In this document: positions 47,044 through 58,890 of the stretch, piece after piece
How positions within the stretch are numbered: position 1 is the first letter of the stretch
Layout of the letters: every line of letters starts with the position of its first letter
From: Papilionanthe hookeriana x Papilionanthe teres
Lineage: Eukaryota; Streptophyta; Magnoliopsida; Asparagales; Orchidaceae
Assembly: GCA_022702705.1 (NCBI GenBank)
Contig: CM040428.1
Location: forward strand, 105,604,022-105,668,021
Reading direction: 5' to 3'
Length of the DNA: 64,000 bases
The notes under the pieces: generated by a model
What the model saw: the letters and a program-made list of their open reading frames with translations, nothing else
Told to the model about the DNA's origin: nothing
Databases searched by the model: none
Position numbers and translations under genes: made by a program

Positions 47044-48700
47044 ATGCCTTACGATTCTGAATTAGAAAGAACTATAAAAAAAATAAAAAAAATTAAATAT
47101 ATAGAAAAAGATAAAAATATTCAAGAAATGACAAATCAAAATAATCAAAATGATGAAATCCATCAAGAATTTAGAACTTTAAGAGATTATGCAAACCCTA
47201 CAGTAGATAACGTTCATGGTAGTCAAAATCTTATTGTAGTGGCTAATTCATTTGAACTTAAACCTGCTATTATCCAAATAGTATCTAATATTCAGTTTGG
47301 GGGAGCACCAACTGATGATCCAAATTTGCATTTTGCCAATTTTATAGAATTATGTGGTACATTTAAATATGATGGTGTTTCGAATGATGCTATTAGACTT
47401 AGACTTTCTTTTTTTCATTAAGAGATAAAGCTAAGATGTAGTCAAATTTCTTAGCACCTAGAGCTATCAGAACTTGGGGTGACTTAGCGCAAAAACTTCT
47501 TGTTAAATATTTTCCACTATCGAAGACTGCTAAGCTTAGAAATGACACTACATCTTTTTGTCAGTTTGAAGGGGATTCTATTTATGAAGTATGGGAACAT
47601 TTTAAAATCTCCTAAGAATGTGTCCACATCATTTGACACTAGATAGGTTAATAATTCAAACTTTTATAATGGATTAGTTGGATCTCTTAGATCTATTATT
47701 GATGATGTTGATGGTGGTTTATTGATCTCTAAATAGTTTAATGATGCTTATGCTTTAATTAAAGAAATGGTTACAAATAATTTTCAATGGCCTTCTGAGA
47801 GGGTAAATCCTAAAAAGGTAGGCAATATTCATGAATCTGATACTTTTGCAATGCTAACAAATCAAGTTGTTGTAATATCAAGGATGATAGACAAATTTGA
47901 ATTGAATTTTTTTCATCCAATATCAATGATTGAAGAAAATTTATTAGGCCAAATGGTAGATTCTCAAACATCCTTAAAAACTTTGAATGCCATAAACAAG
48001 CCTAATAACCCACATTCTAGTTATTATAATTCAGGTTGGAAGAACCATCAAACTTTAACTGGAATACCAATAATCAGGATGGTGGTACTCAACAATGGGA
48101 AAACAATCAAGTAAACCCATTAGAAAATTGGAACAACCAAGGAATTAGTAATTATAGACCTACTTATCATCCATGTTTTAGTAATTCTTCACAATTTAAG
48201 GAGAAGTCAAGGAGCTACAATTAGAAATATTGAGAATCAATTGGGACAAATAGCTAACTCATTAAGTAATAGATCTAAAGGAAAGCTTCCTAGTAATACT
48301 TAAATAAATCCAAGAGAGAAAAATAAATAGCAAGTAAAAGCTGTTCAATTGATATGTGGAAGAGAGTTGGAAGGTAGAGGCAAAAAGAAATTGAAGTAGA
48401 GAAAGAAGAGATTGAAGAACTAAAAGAGGATGCTCAGAAGGGTGGAAAGACCTATTTCTCCACCTAAGATTGATTTAGAAAAGCCACCACCACTATTTCC
48501 TCAGAGACTTCGACAATTAAAGTTGGATAAGCAATTTTCAAATTTCTTGAATATTTTAAAGAAACATACAATTAATATTGCATTTACTGAAGCCTTAGAA
48601 CAAATGTTAAGCTATGTTAAGTTTATGGAGGTTCTTCTAAATAGGAAAGGGAAGTTTGAGATAACAAAACTATTGCAGTTAGTGAAGAATGCAATCCAAT
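47044..48700 (+). pseudogene. Element C gag
   Basis: Starts MPYDSELERTIKKIKK after a short leader. Athila gag blocks: [62 protein letters not shown]. After a frameshift near 47,415 come VTNNFQWPSERVNPKKVG and PNNPHSSYYNSGWKNH. The C-terminal part includes EKPPPLFPQRLRQLKLDKQF and FTEALEQMLSYVKFM. Stops and frameshifts throughout. Confidence 0.85.
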
Positions 48701-49290
48701 AATTCAGAAGAAGCTTCCTGAAATGCTTAAAGATGCTGGTAACTTAAAAATTCCATGTACAATTGGAGAAAAAATTTATGGAAATGCTTTATGTGATGTA
48801 GGTGCAAGCATTAAACTTATGTCATTATCTATATTTAAAAGACTGGGATTAGGAGAAATAACCAATAGTACTGTAACTCTGCAATTAGTAGATTATTTGA
48901 TCACAAATCCTAAATGAGTTATGGAAGATGTTTTAGTAAAAGTGGATCAATTTATCTATCATGTTAATTTCATTGTGCTTAATATGGAGGAAGATAAAGA
49001 GATACCAATTATTTTGGGGAGACCTTTTCTAGCAATGATAGATGTGCATAAAAGGGATTTAACTATGCGTGTCAATGATCAAACTGTTACATTTAATATT
49101 TCAAAATCAATGAAATATCCTGCTAGAGGTAAATATGAATAATGTTTCAGGATGGATGTTATAAGATATTTGAGTGAATGTCCTATCAAAACAACATATG
49201 ACGAGACATTTGAAAGAAAATAGTTAGAACACGAGCAAGAAGAGGAAACATTATTTTGATGATCTCATTGAGGAAGACATAAATTATGTT
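48701..49290 (+). pseudogene. Element C aspartic protease
   Basis: DAGNLKIPCTIGEKIYGNAL, active site CDVGASIKLMSLSIF, KRLGLGEITN, then after one stop MEDVLVKVDQFIYHVNF, EDKEIPIILGRPFLAMIDVH. One of the better-preserved protease domains in the window; only a stop near 48,917 and downstream damage break it. Confidence 0.83.
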
Positions 49291-49308
49291 CAAGAAAGTT
49301 TTAAAGTT

Positions 49309-50900
49309 TTGGACATTTCAAAGAAAGAAAAATCTTTTTGTCCATTAATTGAAAAACCTCCAGAACTTGAATGGAAGTTACTTCCTGAACATTTAAAATA
49401 TGTCTTTTTAGGTGATTCCTCAACTTTGTCTGTTATAATTTCCTCAAAATTAACTACAGAAGAAGAAAAGAGTTTACTTGAAATTCTAAAGAAATATAAG
49501 AAAGCCATTGGATGGACCATAGCTGATATTAAGGGAATCAGTCCTTCAATTTGTATGCACAGAATCCTTATGGAAGCAAATTGCAAAACCAAGGCTGATC
49601 CTCAAAGGAGGTTATATCCCATTATAAAAGAATTTGTTAAGAAAGAAATTTTAAAGTGGTTAGATGTTGGAATTATCTACCCTATTTCAGATAGCGCATG
49701 GGTTAGTCCTATTCACTGTGTTCCTAAGAAAGGATTAATTATAACTGTTAATGAGAAAAATGAATTAATACCAACAAAACAAGTTACAGGATGAAGAATA
49801 TGCATTCATTATATAAAATTAAATCTTGCCACCAGGAAAGATCATTTTCGACTTCCCTTTCTTGATCAAATGTTGGATAGACTAGTTCGGCATAAATACT
49901 TTTTTTTTTGGATGGATATACTGGTTATCGCCAAATACAAATTGCTCCTAAGGATCAAGAGAAAATAACATTTACTAGTCCTTATGATACATTTTCTTTT
50001 AAAAGAATGCCCTTTGGTTTATGTAATGCCCCTGCTACATTTTAAAGATGTATGATGACAATTTTTTGTGTTTTAATTAAAAAAGAAATTGATGTATTTA
50101 TAGATGATTTTTCAGTGTTTGGAATTTCATTTGAATAATGTTTAGAACATTTATCTAAGGTTCTTAAACACTGCGAAGAAACAAATATAGTACTTAATTG
50201 GCAAAATGTTAATTTATGGTAGCGGAGAAATTGTTTTGGGACATCAAATTTCAGGAAAAGGTATGGAAGTACACCATGTAAAAATTCAATTGATCGCTAA
50301 TCTACCTTGCTTAACAATTGTAAGGGAGATTAAGAGCTTTTAGAACATGTTGGATTCTACAAACATTATCATAAATTCTTTTCAAAAATTGCTAAGCCTC
50401 TATGCTAGTTATTGGAAAAGGATGACATTTTTAATTTTAATGAAGACTGCCTAAAAGCTTTTGAATTATTGAAAGAAAAATTAATCACTGCACCAGTTAT
50501 TATTTCACTAGATTAGGAAAACCCTTTTGAATTAATGTGTGATGCAAGTGATTATGCTATTGGAGCTCTTTTAGGACAAAAACATGATACAAATTTCAAA
50601 GTAATCTACTATACTAGTAGAACTCTGAATGAAGCTCAAATCAATTATATCACAACTGAAAAAGAGTTACTAGCTATATTATATGCATTTGATAAATTTA
50701 GATCATATTTAATTGGGACTGAATGTTTGGTGCATACTGACCATTCTACTACTAAATATTTAATGGAAAAGAAGGATGCAAAACCAAGACTTATAAGATG
50801 GATTCTTCTTTTACAAGAATTTAACTTTGAGATAGTAGATCGCAAGGGTACTGATAATCAAATTGCTGATCATCTATCCATGCTTGATAATGAAAAATCT
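49309..50900 (+). pseudogene. Element C reverse transcriptase and RNase H
   Basis: RT N-terminal region open at 49,309-49,794 (YPISDSAWVSPIHCVPKKG). A T-run near 49,900-49,910 shifts the frame just before the LDGY motif. FTSPYDTFSFKRMPFGLCNA and VFIDDFSVFG (Asp pair kept) follow. RNase H is open at 50,535-50,900: [37 protein letters not shown] and [10 protein letters not shown], with all catalytic acidic residues visible. Confidence 0.87.
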
Positions 50901-52248
50901 CTCTTTTCAGATGAAATTAATGAATATTTTCCTGATGAAAAACTATTCACTATTAATCAGTGGCGTGTTTCATGTTATGCCAACATTGTGAACTTTATTG
51001 TTAATGACATATTTCTTTATGGATTGACATACCAACAGAGGAAGAAATTTTTATCTGAAGCTAAGACTTATTTCTAGGATGACTAGTTTTTATATAAACA
51101 AGGAAATGATATTATTATTCGAAGATGTGTGCCTTTAGAAGAAACTTATGAAATTATTCAAAAGTTTCATAATTCTGATTTTGGGGGAAATTTTAATGTT
51201 GATAAAACTGCATATAAAATTTTACAATCTGGATTTTATTGGCCTACAATTTATAAGGATGTTAATTCTTATATTAAAAATTATGATCGATGCCAGCGTT
51301 CAGGCAATATTTCTTGAAGGAATGAGATGCCCCTCAATTACATGTTGGAAGTTGAAATATTTGACTTTTAGGGATTAGCTTTCATGGGACCATTTATACC
51401 ATCTTTCAAAAATTTATACATATTGATAACAGTAGACTATGTATATACATGGAAAGAATCTGTTGCTTTACCTCGATGTGATGCTTGAAGTGTTACAAAG
51501 TTTTTAAGAAAGAATATATTTTGTAGAATTGAAATACCAAGAGTAATCATAACTGATGGGTCATTTGAAAAATGAAATTATGGAGAAAATAATAAGGAAA
51601 TATCATATAATCCATAACATTGCTACTGCTTGTCATCCTCGGACAATTGGCTTGGTTAAATTATTCAATCGTGAAATTGAAAGAATTTTGGAAAAATTTG
51701 TTAATCCAAACAAAAAGGATTGGTCAATCAAACTGGATTTTGCTTTGTGGGATTATAGGACTACTTACAGGACTTTAATGTCCCCATATAGACTAATTTT
51801 TGGGAAAGCTTGTCATTTACTAGTTGAACTTAATCATAAAGCATATTGGGTTATTTAAAAGTTCAATTATAATATGAAGGATGCTGGTGAGAAAATATTA
51901 TTGCAATTAAATGAGCTTGAAGAGATAAGGAATGAATCATATGAAAGTGCTAAGATATATATAAAAAAGATGAAGATGTGGAATGATCGTAAGATTTTGA
52001 ATAAAAATATTGAACCAGGACATCAAGTTTTGCTATATAATGTCAGATTAAGATTATTTGCTGGAAAACTTAAGTCTTGATGGATGGGTCCATTTATTAA
52101 GATAATAGTTTATCCCTATAGAGCTTTGGACATTAAAGTCCTAAAAATGATAAAATATTTTTAAAGTAAATGGTCATAGTCTAAAACCTTATTTCTCAGT
52201 AGATCAACTTAAACCTGATGAGAATTTGCTGATGGGTCACCCAAATTA
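50901..52248 (+). pseudogene. Element C integrase
   Basis: N-terminal zinc region: FHNSDFGG and YDRCQRSGNIS. In the core the first catalytic Asp is Ala (GLAFMGPF). The TDG block is followed by a deletion and frameshift around 51,555. [16 protein letters not shown] and [18 protein letters not shown] are readable in 51,556-51,858, and the C-terminal LLQLNELEEIRNESYESAKI in 51,874-52,080. It ends LLMGHPN plus stop. Confidence 0.82.
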
Positions 52249-52260
52249 AGTATTAGGTAT

Positions 52261-52307
52261 GTCAGGCTGACGACGTTAAACCAAGCACTTTGTTGGAGGC
52301 AACCCAT
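52261..52307 (+). promoter_or_regulatory. Conserved post-pol hairpin element (element C copy)
   Basis: GACGACGTTAAACCAAGCAC then TTTGTTGGAGGCAACCCA, 12 bases after the pol stop. Same block as in A and D. Confidence 0.65.
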
Positions 52308-52489
52308 AGTTATTAGTGTGCTTTGCTATAAGTTTATTTTGTGTGTTTTATTTGGTTTGTTATAAGAAATATATGGTATTATTTTGCTTATATTATGTTT
52401 GTGGAGATTAATGAGACCTTAATTGATAAATTAGATGACTTAAAATAAGTTTTTGGATGTTTAGCAGACCTATGCTATAATAAGCACTA

Positions 52490-52525
52490 GCGGCTAAGTT
52501 CCAGCAGTTGGTGCTTAGGCGCCGG
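52490..52525 (+). promoter_or_regulatory. Family C GC-rich motifs upstream of ORF-X1
   Basis: GCGGCTAAGTTCCAGCAG (52,490) and GGTGCTTAGGCGCCGG (52,510), matching the LTR cluster. Confidence 0.6.
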
Positions 52526-52640
52526 AGTTATGAATAACGTGAAAAATGAGTTTCTAGAAGCCATTATCATGAGAAAGTTGCATGGCACGTTATTTGGTGG
52601 TTTGTGAACGTGAGAGGGCGGGTATAAGCCATCTAAAGTC

Positions 52641-52651
52641 TATAAATAGAG
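52641..52651 (+). promoter_or_regulatory. TATA-like box upstream of ORF-X1 of element C
   Basis: TATAAATAGAG, a strong plant TATA match, about 115 bp downstream of the family C motif and about 120-130 bp upstream of the X1 ATG. It suggests a separate transcript for X1. Confidence 0.5.
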
Positions 52652-52773
52652 ATCGGATTTAATGAAATTCATCCCATTCCAAATTTTTATCCTAAGAGCA
52701 TAACAGAAGAGTTTAAGATTTGAAAACATCTTCTTGGGAGAATGAAGTTAAGAAGAAGGAGGATGCCAACAAG

Positions 52774-53130
52774 ATGAAGTTTGTTAGTGAGAGTGCGCAA
52801 GAGTTATATAATGGATTTTTGGTTGTTAGTTATAAAGGAATAGCAGAGAAGATTGCAAGGATTGAGGCTAATGTTACATCAATTGAAGCAAGGTTAAATG
52901 AAACTAATGCACATTTAGCATATATTGGATGGCAATTAAAAATACAATTTAGTCATACAAGTTATAATGAAGAAGCGGACAAGGTGATGTATCTGAAAAA
53001 CAAGTGGATTGAAGAAGATTCTATTAGATGTCTTCATCATCGTCCGTTTTATCAAATCTATATACCAGATGGTTTTAATGGAACTAATGGAGGTACTAGA
53101 TATGTTCCACCTAATGGAGACTGGAATTGA
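52774..53130 (+). CDS. Element C ORF-X1, short form lacking the PF20167-like core
   Basis: 118-codon open frame from the first in-frame ATG. The N-terminus MKFVSESAQELYN matches KFISFEAQRL of the full-length X1 proteins. The C-terminal part IARIEANVTSIEARL, KNKWIEEDSIRCLHHRPFYQ matches the terminal block of the other X1 proteins (KKGWIEEDYTEEFPYRTFYN in D). The roughly 200-residue PF20167-like core is absent, yet the frame has no stop, unlike nearly everything else in this window. It could be a deletion derivative or a natural short variant. Function unknown. Confidence 0.65.
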   Translation: MKFVSESAQELYNGFLVVSYKGIAEKIARIEANVTSIEARLNETNAHLAYIGWQLKIQFSHTSYNEEADKVMYLKNKWIEEDSIRCLHHRPFYQIYIPDGFNGTNGGTRYVPPNGDWN

Positions 53131-53540
53131 GTTCTATAGTGTGTTAAGTGTTAGTTATTTTTGTTTTGTGTTTAATTAATTGTGTTAAGTGTTTGATGTT
53201 TATGTATTTAAGTGTGTTATTTGTTTTATGTTTTATGTTAGTGTTTAGTGTTTTGTTTGAGTGTTTTATTGTGAAAAAAAGAGATCTTATCCAAGTATCT
53301 TGGATTATACCTTGTGGTTTATACATATAATTTGTATGAGTTTAAATAAGTAAAATTTTGTGATTGTATAAAACTTGTGTTGAATTGTTTTAATCTATAA
53401 GTTGTGTAATTTTGGAGATAAGAAGATTATAAGGTGATTAGATACTTATTAAAACAATTTAGTTTTGATTAAAGGAGTGAGAATGTGTATTTAAGGAAAA
53501 TATCAAAAATAGCGAGTTGGCGTTTATGCGCTGAGTCCCC

Positions 53541-53598
53541 GCGCTTAAGCGCCAGAGCTCTACAGCTAAAGCTCCAAACATTTGTGCTTAGGCACCGG
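53541..53598 (+). promoter_or_regulatory. Family C GC-rich motifs upstream of ORF-X2
   Basis: GCGCTTAAGCGCCAG (53,541-53,555; GCGCTTAAGCGC is a perfect palindrome) and GTGCTTAGGCACCGG (53,584-53,598). Same cores as in the LTR and upstream of X1. Confidence 0.62.
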
Positions 53599-53762
53599 TT
53601 CGTGAAAATTGGGTTTTAGGTTTTAAAAACCCAAAAATTGCAAATTTTCCTCACCTTCATCTCTTTCCTTTGGCATTTCACATATTTAGAGGCTAGGGCA
53701 TCACCACATTTGCAAACCTTGAGCTGTTTCAAGTGAAAATTATTAGATTTGATCTTATTGAG

Positions 53763-54000
53763 GTAAGAGCAATTCTACTAAGTAAAATTTTTTTATTTTA
53801 ACCATATATTTTGAGTGTATTTTGGAGAAATCTGACAATCACTATTCATGATGAAAATTTGAGAAAATGCTTGAGAAATTACTTGGATTTAGTAGTTTAA
53901 GCCTTTAGGAGTTAAGTTTACTGATTTTAAGTTGAATGTGGAATTTATAGTGATTTTAAGTTGAATGAGGAATTTATAATGATTTTTATGCAAATTTTAG
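53763..54000 (+). other. Putative intron in the ORF-X2 leader of element C
   Basis: Donor GAGGTAAGAGCAATTC (GT at 53,763) and acceptor GCAAATTTTAG ending at 54,000, two bases before the X2 ATG. The donor context GGTAAGAGC is shared with A and D. Length 238 bp; AT-rich, as expected of a plant intron. Confidence 0.55.
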
Positions 54001-54002
54001 AA

Positions 54003-54655
54003 ATGGATCAAAAGAGGAGCAAAGCGAGAGCCACATTTGATTCTGACAAGTTCGTCAGTTCCAAAGCTCAAGATCATTACGTGCAAGCATCATAGTCAAG
54101 TAAATTGATTCAGGAGCAAGGATTTAATAAACCAGGAGGATAAATTGAAGTTGTGATTTTGAATCGCCTATGGGATAAATTCTATTGTTTTACTGCTGTA
54201 GTTGTTACTTTTGCAGTTCATGTGTTCTATGCAAATCTCCTGGAGTCAGATGAGAACTTTGTTTGGGTACAAGGACAACTTATACATTTTACTCCTGAGC
54301 TAATTAATGGATTTTACATACTGCCTCCTAGTATGATTTATTTTTATTCAATTTCAACCCTACTAAGGAAGAATTTGATGAAATTATCTCTACTTTGACT
54401 GATGGGAGAGGGTTATGGAAAATTACTAATGAGAAAAGGGTTAACTTCCCTGCATCAAAGTTGAATGTCAACTCCAAAGCATGGCATTATTTCATATCAT
54501 CCAAGCTGCTTCCTACAAATCATCTTAGCGAAGTGACTAGAGAAATTACTTTGAATTACTGTAGTCAGCAGAGGAAGTCAATAGACATTGGAAAGATTAT
54601 TTATGATTGTATCTACAGTACTGCCTGATCTCCCACCACTGCTAGTATGGGATAT
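54003..54655 (+). pseudogene. Element C ORF-X2, truncated by element D
   Basis: Start MDQKRSKARATFDSDKFVSS, then KLIQEQGFNKPGG after one stop. PF20167-like core: VFYANLLESDENFVWVQGQL, ELINGFY, SKAWHYFISSKLLPTNHLSE and SIDIGKIIYDCI, then PTTASMGY. It ends where element D's LTR begins, so the RFxRG...SYVPY tail is expected beyond the window. Frameshifted near 54,395. Confidence 0.75.
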
Positions 54656-56178
54656 TTTACCAGAGAAAAATGTATTGAGAAATTCATATCAATTTTATAT
54701 TAATATTGCACTTTGAAGAAATGTATTTTCTTTGTTTTATTGCAGGAATGAAGATTTATAGATAATGTAGCAAAAATATGAGAAAAGGAGCGAATCTGGA
54801 ACAAAAAGGATTAAAAGAGACAAAAATTGAACTAGGCCTCCGACGGCGAGGATTAGGCCGCCGACAGTGTGTTTTTCCCGAGAGCATTCGAATATATTAT
54901 AAAGGAGCCCACCTACGACGAGATCGAACCTGCCGATAGTGAGCCTGAGCAGTTGGCCTATGTTATAGAAGCCTGCCGACGACGCCAACAAGCCTGCCGA
55001 CGGTGAGAAGGTTGGTTCAAGAAAAGTTTAATGAATCTGGATGCTTTTTTAAGAGGTGCTTAAGAAACTTTTGGAAATATTTCTCCCTCTTTAAATAGAG
55101 ACGATTTTAGGCCAAATGTGTGTCCTTGGTGTCCTTGGTGTCCTTTTTGAGTGTCTTATTAGTGTCTTCAGTGTGTAAGTGTTTTCTAGAGAGTATAATA
55201 GTGAGTTTAGTTGAGCGTGTTGTACAAGAAGGAAGAGTCAGAGGAACTTCAAGAAGTCTGCTTGGGGAGAAAATTAGAGATAAGTTTTGTTTATTGTTCT
55301 ATAACTTTAATTTTATATGAAATCTAAGTTTTGTGTTATTCTTCCAATGCATTCTGAGTAGTCTTCTTTGTCTTTCTCCTTATTTTTGAGATTTTGTGAA
55401 ATGGAAAAATTAAATTAGTTGTGCCTAAAATATTCAATAAAAATTGTGATAATCTTTTACTTGAATTTTAATTTATTTTCAATTTGGCCAATTGAACTGT
55501 TAAAATATGTTGATTTCATAACTAACGTAAAGATTACATCCAAGATTCAGTGAAAGCAAAAGCCTTGAAAGGAGGGTGCAAATAAATAGGGAAATATTAT
55601 TTATCGGGCGTAGAATTGGATATTTTAGAGTGACAAACTAAAATCTTCAATTCAGTCCTATCGTTTGGGTGCTGAAGTGTAGATGTTAACCCTCAGGTGA
55701 GGGGAATGTGAGAGCTCCGAAGTGAGAGCTGGTATCCTCCCAGCCTAGCCGCAGATTCAGTAACCAAGCATAGGATTAGTCAATATTCTTTATGCCTGGA
55801 CCAAAGGGTAAAGAATAGGAATGCTCCTATTTGGCACAATACAATTATGACTAGTTTAATTATCCATTCACTTAATTCTCTTAACAAGGTGAGAGATACT
55901 TTTCTAAATTGCAATCTTCCATTCAAAAATTAGTAAATAGAGTATAGTATAAGTGTTCTTTATTTCTGTATAATAGATAGTAATTGCAACTGCTTTAATT
56001 AGTTCATAATCTCTAACTTCTCTGTGGGATCGATATCTAGGACTCCATTAGAACCTTATAGTACTTGAATGATACGTATACTTACGTTGATAAAGGGGTA
56101 ACTGTGTTATTATTTAATATTATTTTTACACTGGTTAAACACACATATAGTTACGCAGCACTGCAGCACTCCCAGTCA
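54655..56178 (+). repeat. 5' LTR of element D
   Basis: Family D motif cluster at 54,837-55,007, TATA-like TTTAAATAGAG at 55,089-55,099, conserved block GCTCCTATTTGGCACAATAC at 55,823-55,842, and CGATATCTAGGACTC near 56,030. It ends ...CCAGTCA before the PBS. The right LTR of D is not in the window. Confidence 0.8.
54837..55007 (+). promoter_or_regulatory. Family D GC-rich motif cluster in the LTR
   Basis: CCTCCGACGGCGAG (54,837), GCCGCCGACAGTG (54,857), CTACGACGAGATCG (54,913), TGCCGACGACGCC (54,974) and GCCTGCCGACGGTGAG (54,992). The core CCGACGGYGAG recurs upstream of X1 and of X2. Confidence 0.62.
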
Positions 56179-56184
56179 AGTTTT

Positions 56185-56202
56185 TGGCACTGTTGCAGGG
56201 GA
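56185..56202 (+). other. Primer-binding site, tRNA-Asp type (element D)
   Basis: TGGCACTGTTGCAGGGGA, 15 of 18 matches to the complement of plant tRNA-Asp(GTC). Confidence 0.85.
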
Positions 56203-56284
56203 AGTAAAGTAATTATTAAAGTAATTAATAAAATAATTATTAAGATAATTACTCGAGTAACGAACTACTTTAAAATTACTTAAG

Positions 56285-58130
56285 TTGTGTATGCATAAAT
56301 TTGGAACCGAAAATTTAGTACCTTACGATTCAGAATTAGAACGCACTATTAAAAAAATTAGAAAACAAAAAAGAGAAATTATAAATTTAAATCAAATGGC
56401 AAATAATCTAGCAATTGAAAATACAAATCAACCGAGACCTTTAAGAGATTACGCTAACCCTACATTAGATGAAATTCACTTAACTATCCAAAACCCTAAT
56501 GTAGCGGCTAATTCATTTGAGCTTAAACCTGCAATTATTCAAATGGTACAGAAAAATAAATTTAGTGGTTCACCAAACGAAGATGCTAATTTACATCTAG
56601 CTAGTTTCTTAGAACTTTGTGCTACTTTTAAATATGATGGAGTATCTAGTGATGCTGCTAGACTTAGGCTTTTTCCTTTTTCTTTAAGGGATAAGGCTAA
56701 GATGTGGTTAAATTCATTAGCACCTGGATCTATTAGAACTTGGGGAGAATTATCATAAAAATTTCTATCCAAATACTTTCCTCCTTCAAAAACTGCTAAG
56801 CTTAGAAATGATATAACCTCTTTTAGTCAGTTTGACGGATAATCAATATACAAAGCTTGGGAGAGATTTAAAGATCTTCTTAGGAAATACCCACATCATG
56901 CTTTATCAGATTAGTTAATTATTCAAACTTTTTATAATGGATTAGTAGGATCTCTTAGATCTATTATTGATGCTACCACTGGTGGTTCATTAATATCAAA
57001 ACCATTTGATGAGGCTTATTCATTAATTGAAGAAATGGATACTAACAATTTTCAATGGCCTTCTGAAAGGCTAAATTCTAAAAAAATAGCTAGTATCCTT
57101 GATTCTGATGCAATATCTCTGTTAGCTTCTCAGATTGCTGTTGAAATTAGATCATTTTGGAATAAATTATTCTCCAAATATAATAAAAAAAATTCATCTG
57201 GACAATTTATGGATGCTCAACCTTCTTATGAAACTTTAAATGCTATTAATAATAGACCCAATAATCCTTATGCAATTTATTACAATCCTGGTTGGAAAAA
57301 TCATCCAAATTTTAATTAGAATAACAATTCTACTAATCAACAATGGATGAACAACTCAGTAAACCCATTAAGAAATTCATCTAACCAAGGAAATCCTAAT
57401 TATAAACTTTCTTATCCACCTGGATTTAATAATAACTCTCAATTTATGGAAAAGAAGTTATCTATGGAAGAATTGATTTTAAATATGGGTCAGCATTTGT
57501 AGAATTAAGGAAATCAGTTACAAATTCAAGAGAACCAATTACAAAATCAAGGAACAGCTATTAAAAATAATGAAACTCAACTTGGGCATATCGCTACTGC
57601 GCTTAATAATAGAATTCCTAGAACTTTTCCTAGTTATGTGGAAATTAATCCTAAAGACCAAGGAAAAGAACAAATTTAAGCGATACAATTAAGAAGTGGA
57701 AAAGAATTAGAAACAATAATACAAAAAGAAACAGAATTTGAAAAAGAGAAAGTGGAAACTTAAAAAGAAAAGGATCGGCAAGATCAAGATTTAGAATATC
57801 CATTAATACCTATGAAAATTACTGTAGAAAAACCACCACCACCATTTCCTCATCGATTAAAGCAACCTGAAAAGGATAAGCAATTTTCTAAATTCCTTGA
57901 AATCCTGAAGAAATTAACGGTAAATATTCCCTTTGTAGAAGCATTAGAACAAATGCCCAATTATGTGAAGTTTATGAAAGAAATTTTAAACAAGAAGAGA
58001 AAGTTCACAGACATTGAAACTGTTGCACTTAGCGAAGAGTGTAGTGCAATTATTCAGAAAAAGCTTCCTGAAAAATTAAAAGATCCTGGTAGTTTCACTA
58101 TACCTTGTGCTATTGGAGAAAATTTTTATG
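56285..58130 (+). pseudogene. Element D gag
   Basis: Begins near VPYDSELERTIKKIRKQKRE. Athila gag signature: [72 protein letters not shown]. Then TNNFQWPSERLNSKK, NNRPNNPYAIYYNPGWKNH, a Gln/Asn-rich repeat region (QLQIQENQLQNQG) and IQLRSGKELE. The few breaks are mostly single stops at Gln or Trp positions (for example WGELS*KFL, LSD*LIIQ). The junction to PR is at KPPPPFPHRLKQ...PGSFTIPCAIG. Confidence 0.88.
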
Positions 58131-58890
58131 GATAAGCTTTATGTGACTTGGGATCTAGCATTAATCTTATGCCTCTATCAATTTTTAAAAGATTAGGATT
58201 GGGAGAAGTCTCACCTACTTCAGTAACACATCAGTTAGCTGATCGTTCAGTGACATATCCTAAAGGAGTTATTGAAGATGTGTTAGTAAAAGTGGATAAA
58301 TTTATCTTTCTTGTGGATTTTATTATCTTAGATATAGAGGAAGATAAAGAAATAACCATAATTTAAGAAAACCCTTCTTAGCCACTGGAAGAGCTATGAT
58401 TGATGTTCAAAAAGGAGAGTTAACTATGAGAGTAAATGATCAAGAAGTAACTTTCAACATTGAAAAATCAATAAAATATCCTGCTATTGAAAAAGATGAT
58501 GAATGTTTTTGAATGGAAATTCTTGAACATCTACAAAATAATCATTTTAAAGAATACTTTAAGATTAACAAGAAATAGAAAAAGCAAAATTATTTGAAGA
58601 AGCAAGAAATGAAGAAATAGATTATATACAAGAAAGATTTGAGATGTTAGATATTACGGAAAATGCTGAAAAGAATATAGTTCCATCTATTATAAAACCT
58701 CTTGAATTGAGTTAAAATTTTACCAACTCATTTTAAGTATGCATTTTTGGGAAATTCTTTAACTTAACCGGTTATTATATCGGCAGAGTTAAACAAATTA
58801 CAAGAGCAAAAACTTCTGGATACATTAAAAAAGTATAAGAAAGCTTTTGTTTGGACCTTAGCACCTATTAAAAGAATTAGACCTTCAATC
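58131..58890 (+). pseudogene. Element D aspartic protease
   Basis: Active site LCDLGSSINLMPLSIFKRLG, then VTHQLADRSVTYPKGVIEDV, LVKVDKFIFLVDFIILDIEE and MRVNDQEVTFNI. A stop precedes LCD (FYG*ALCDLG) and another damages the ILGRPF region near 58,366. The downstream linker to RT is acidic and broken. Confidence 0.83.

Larger units (their letters stand above)
44891..54655 (+). mobile_element. Element C: Athila-type element interrupted by element D
   Basis: Plus-strand element starting TGATACACC. It has a 5' LTR of 1,969 bp, a tRNA-Asp PBS, gag, PR, RT, RNase H, INT, a short X1 and the first part of X2. X2 stops matching at about 54,655, where the LTR of element D begins, so the rest of C should lie beyond the window. 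It is inserted in the Tat-type protease region; the left flank pentamer is ATGAG. Confidence 0.88.

Noticed and set aside
53144..53330. 60-codon ORFs on both strands just after X1 of element C
   Set aside because: The sequence is a GTGTTTTATGTTT-type low-complexity spacer; ORFs in both directions indicate composition rather than coding.
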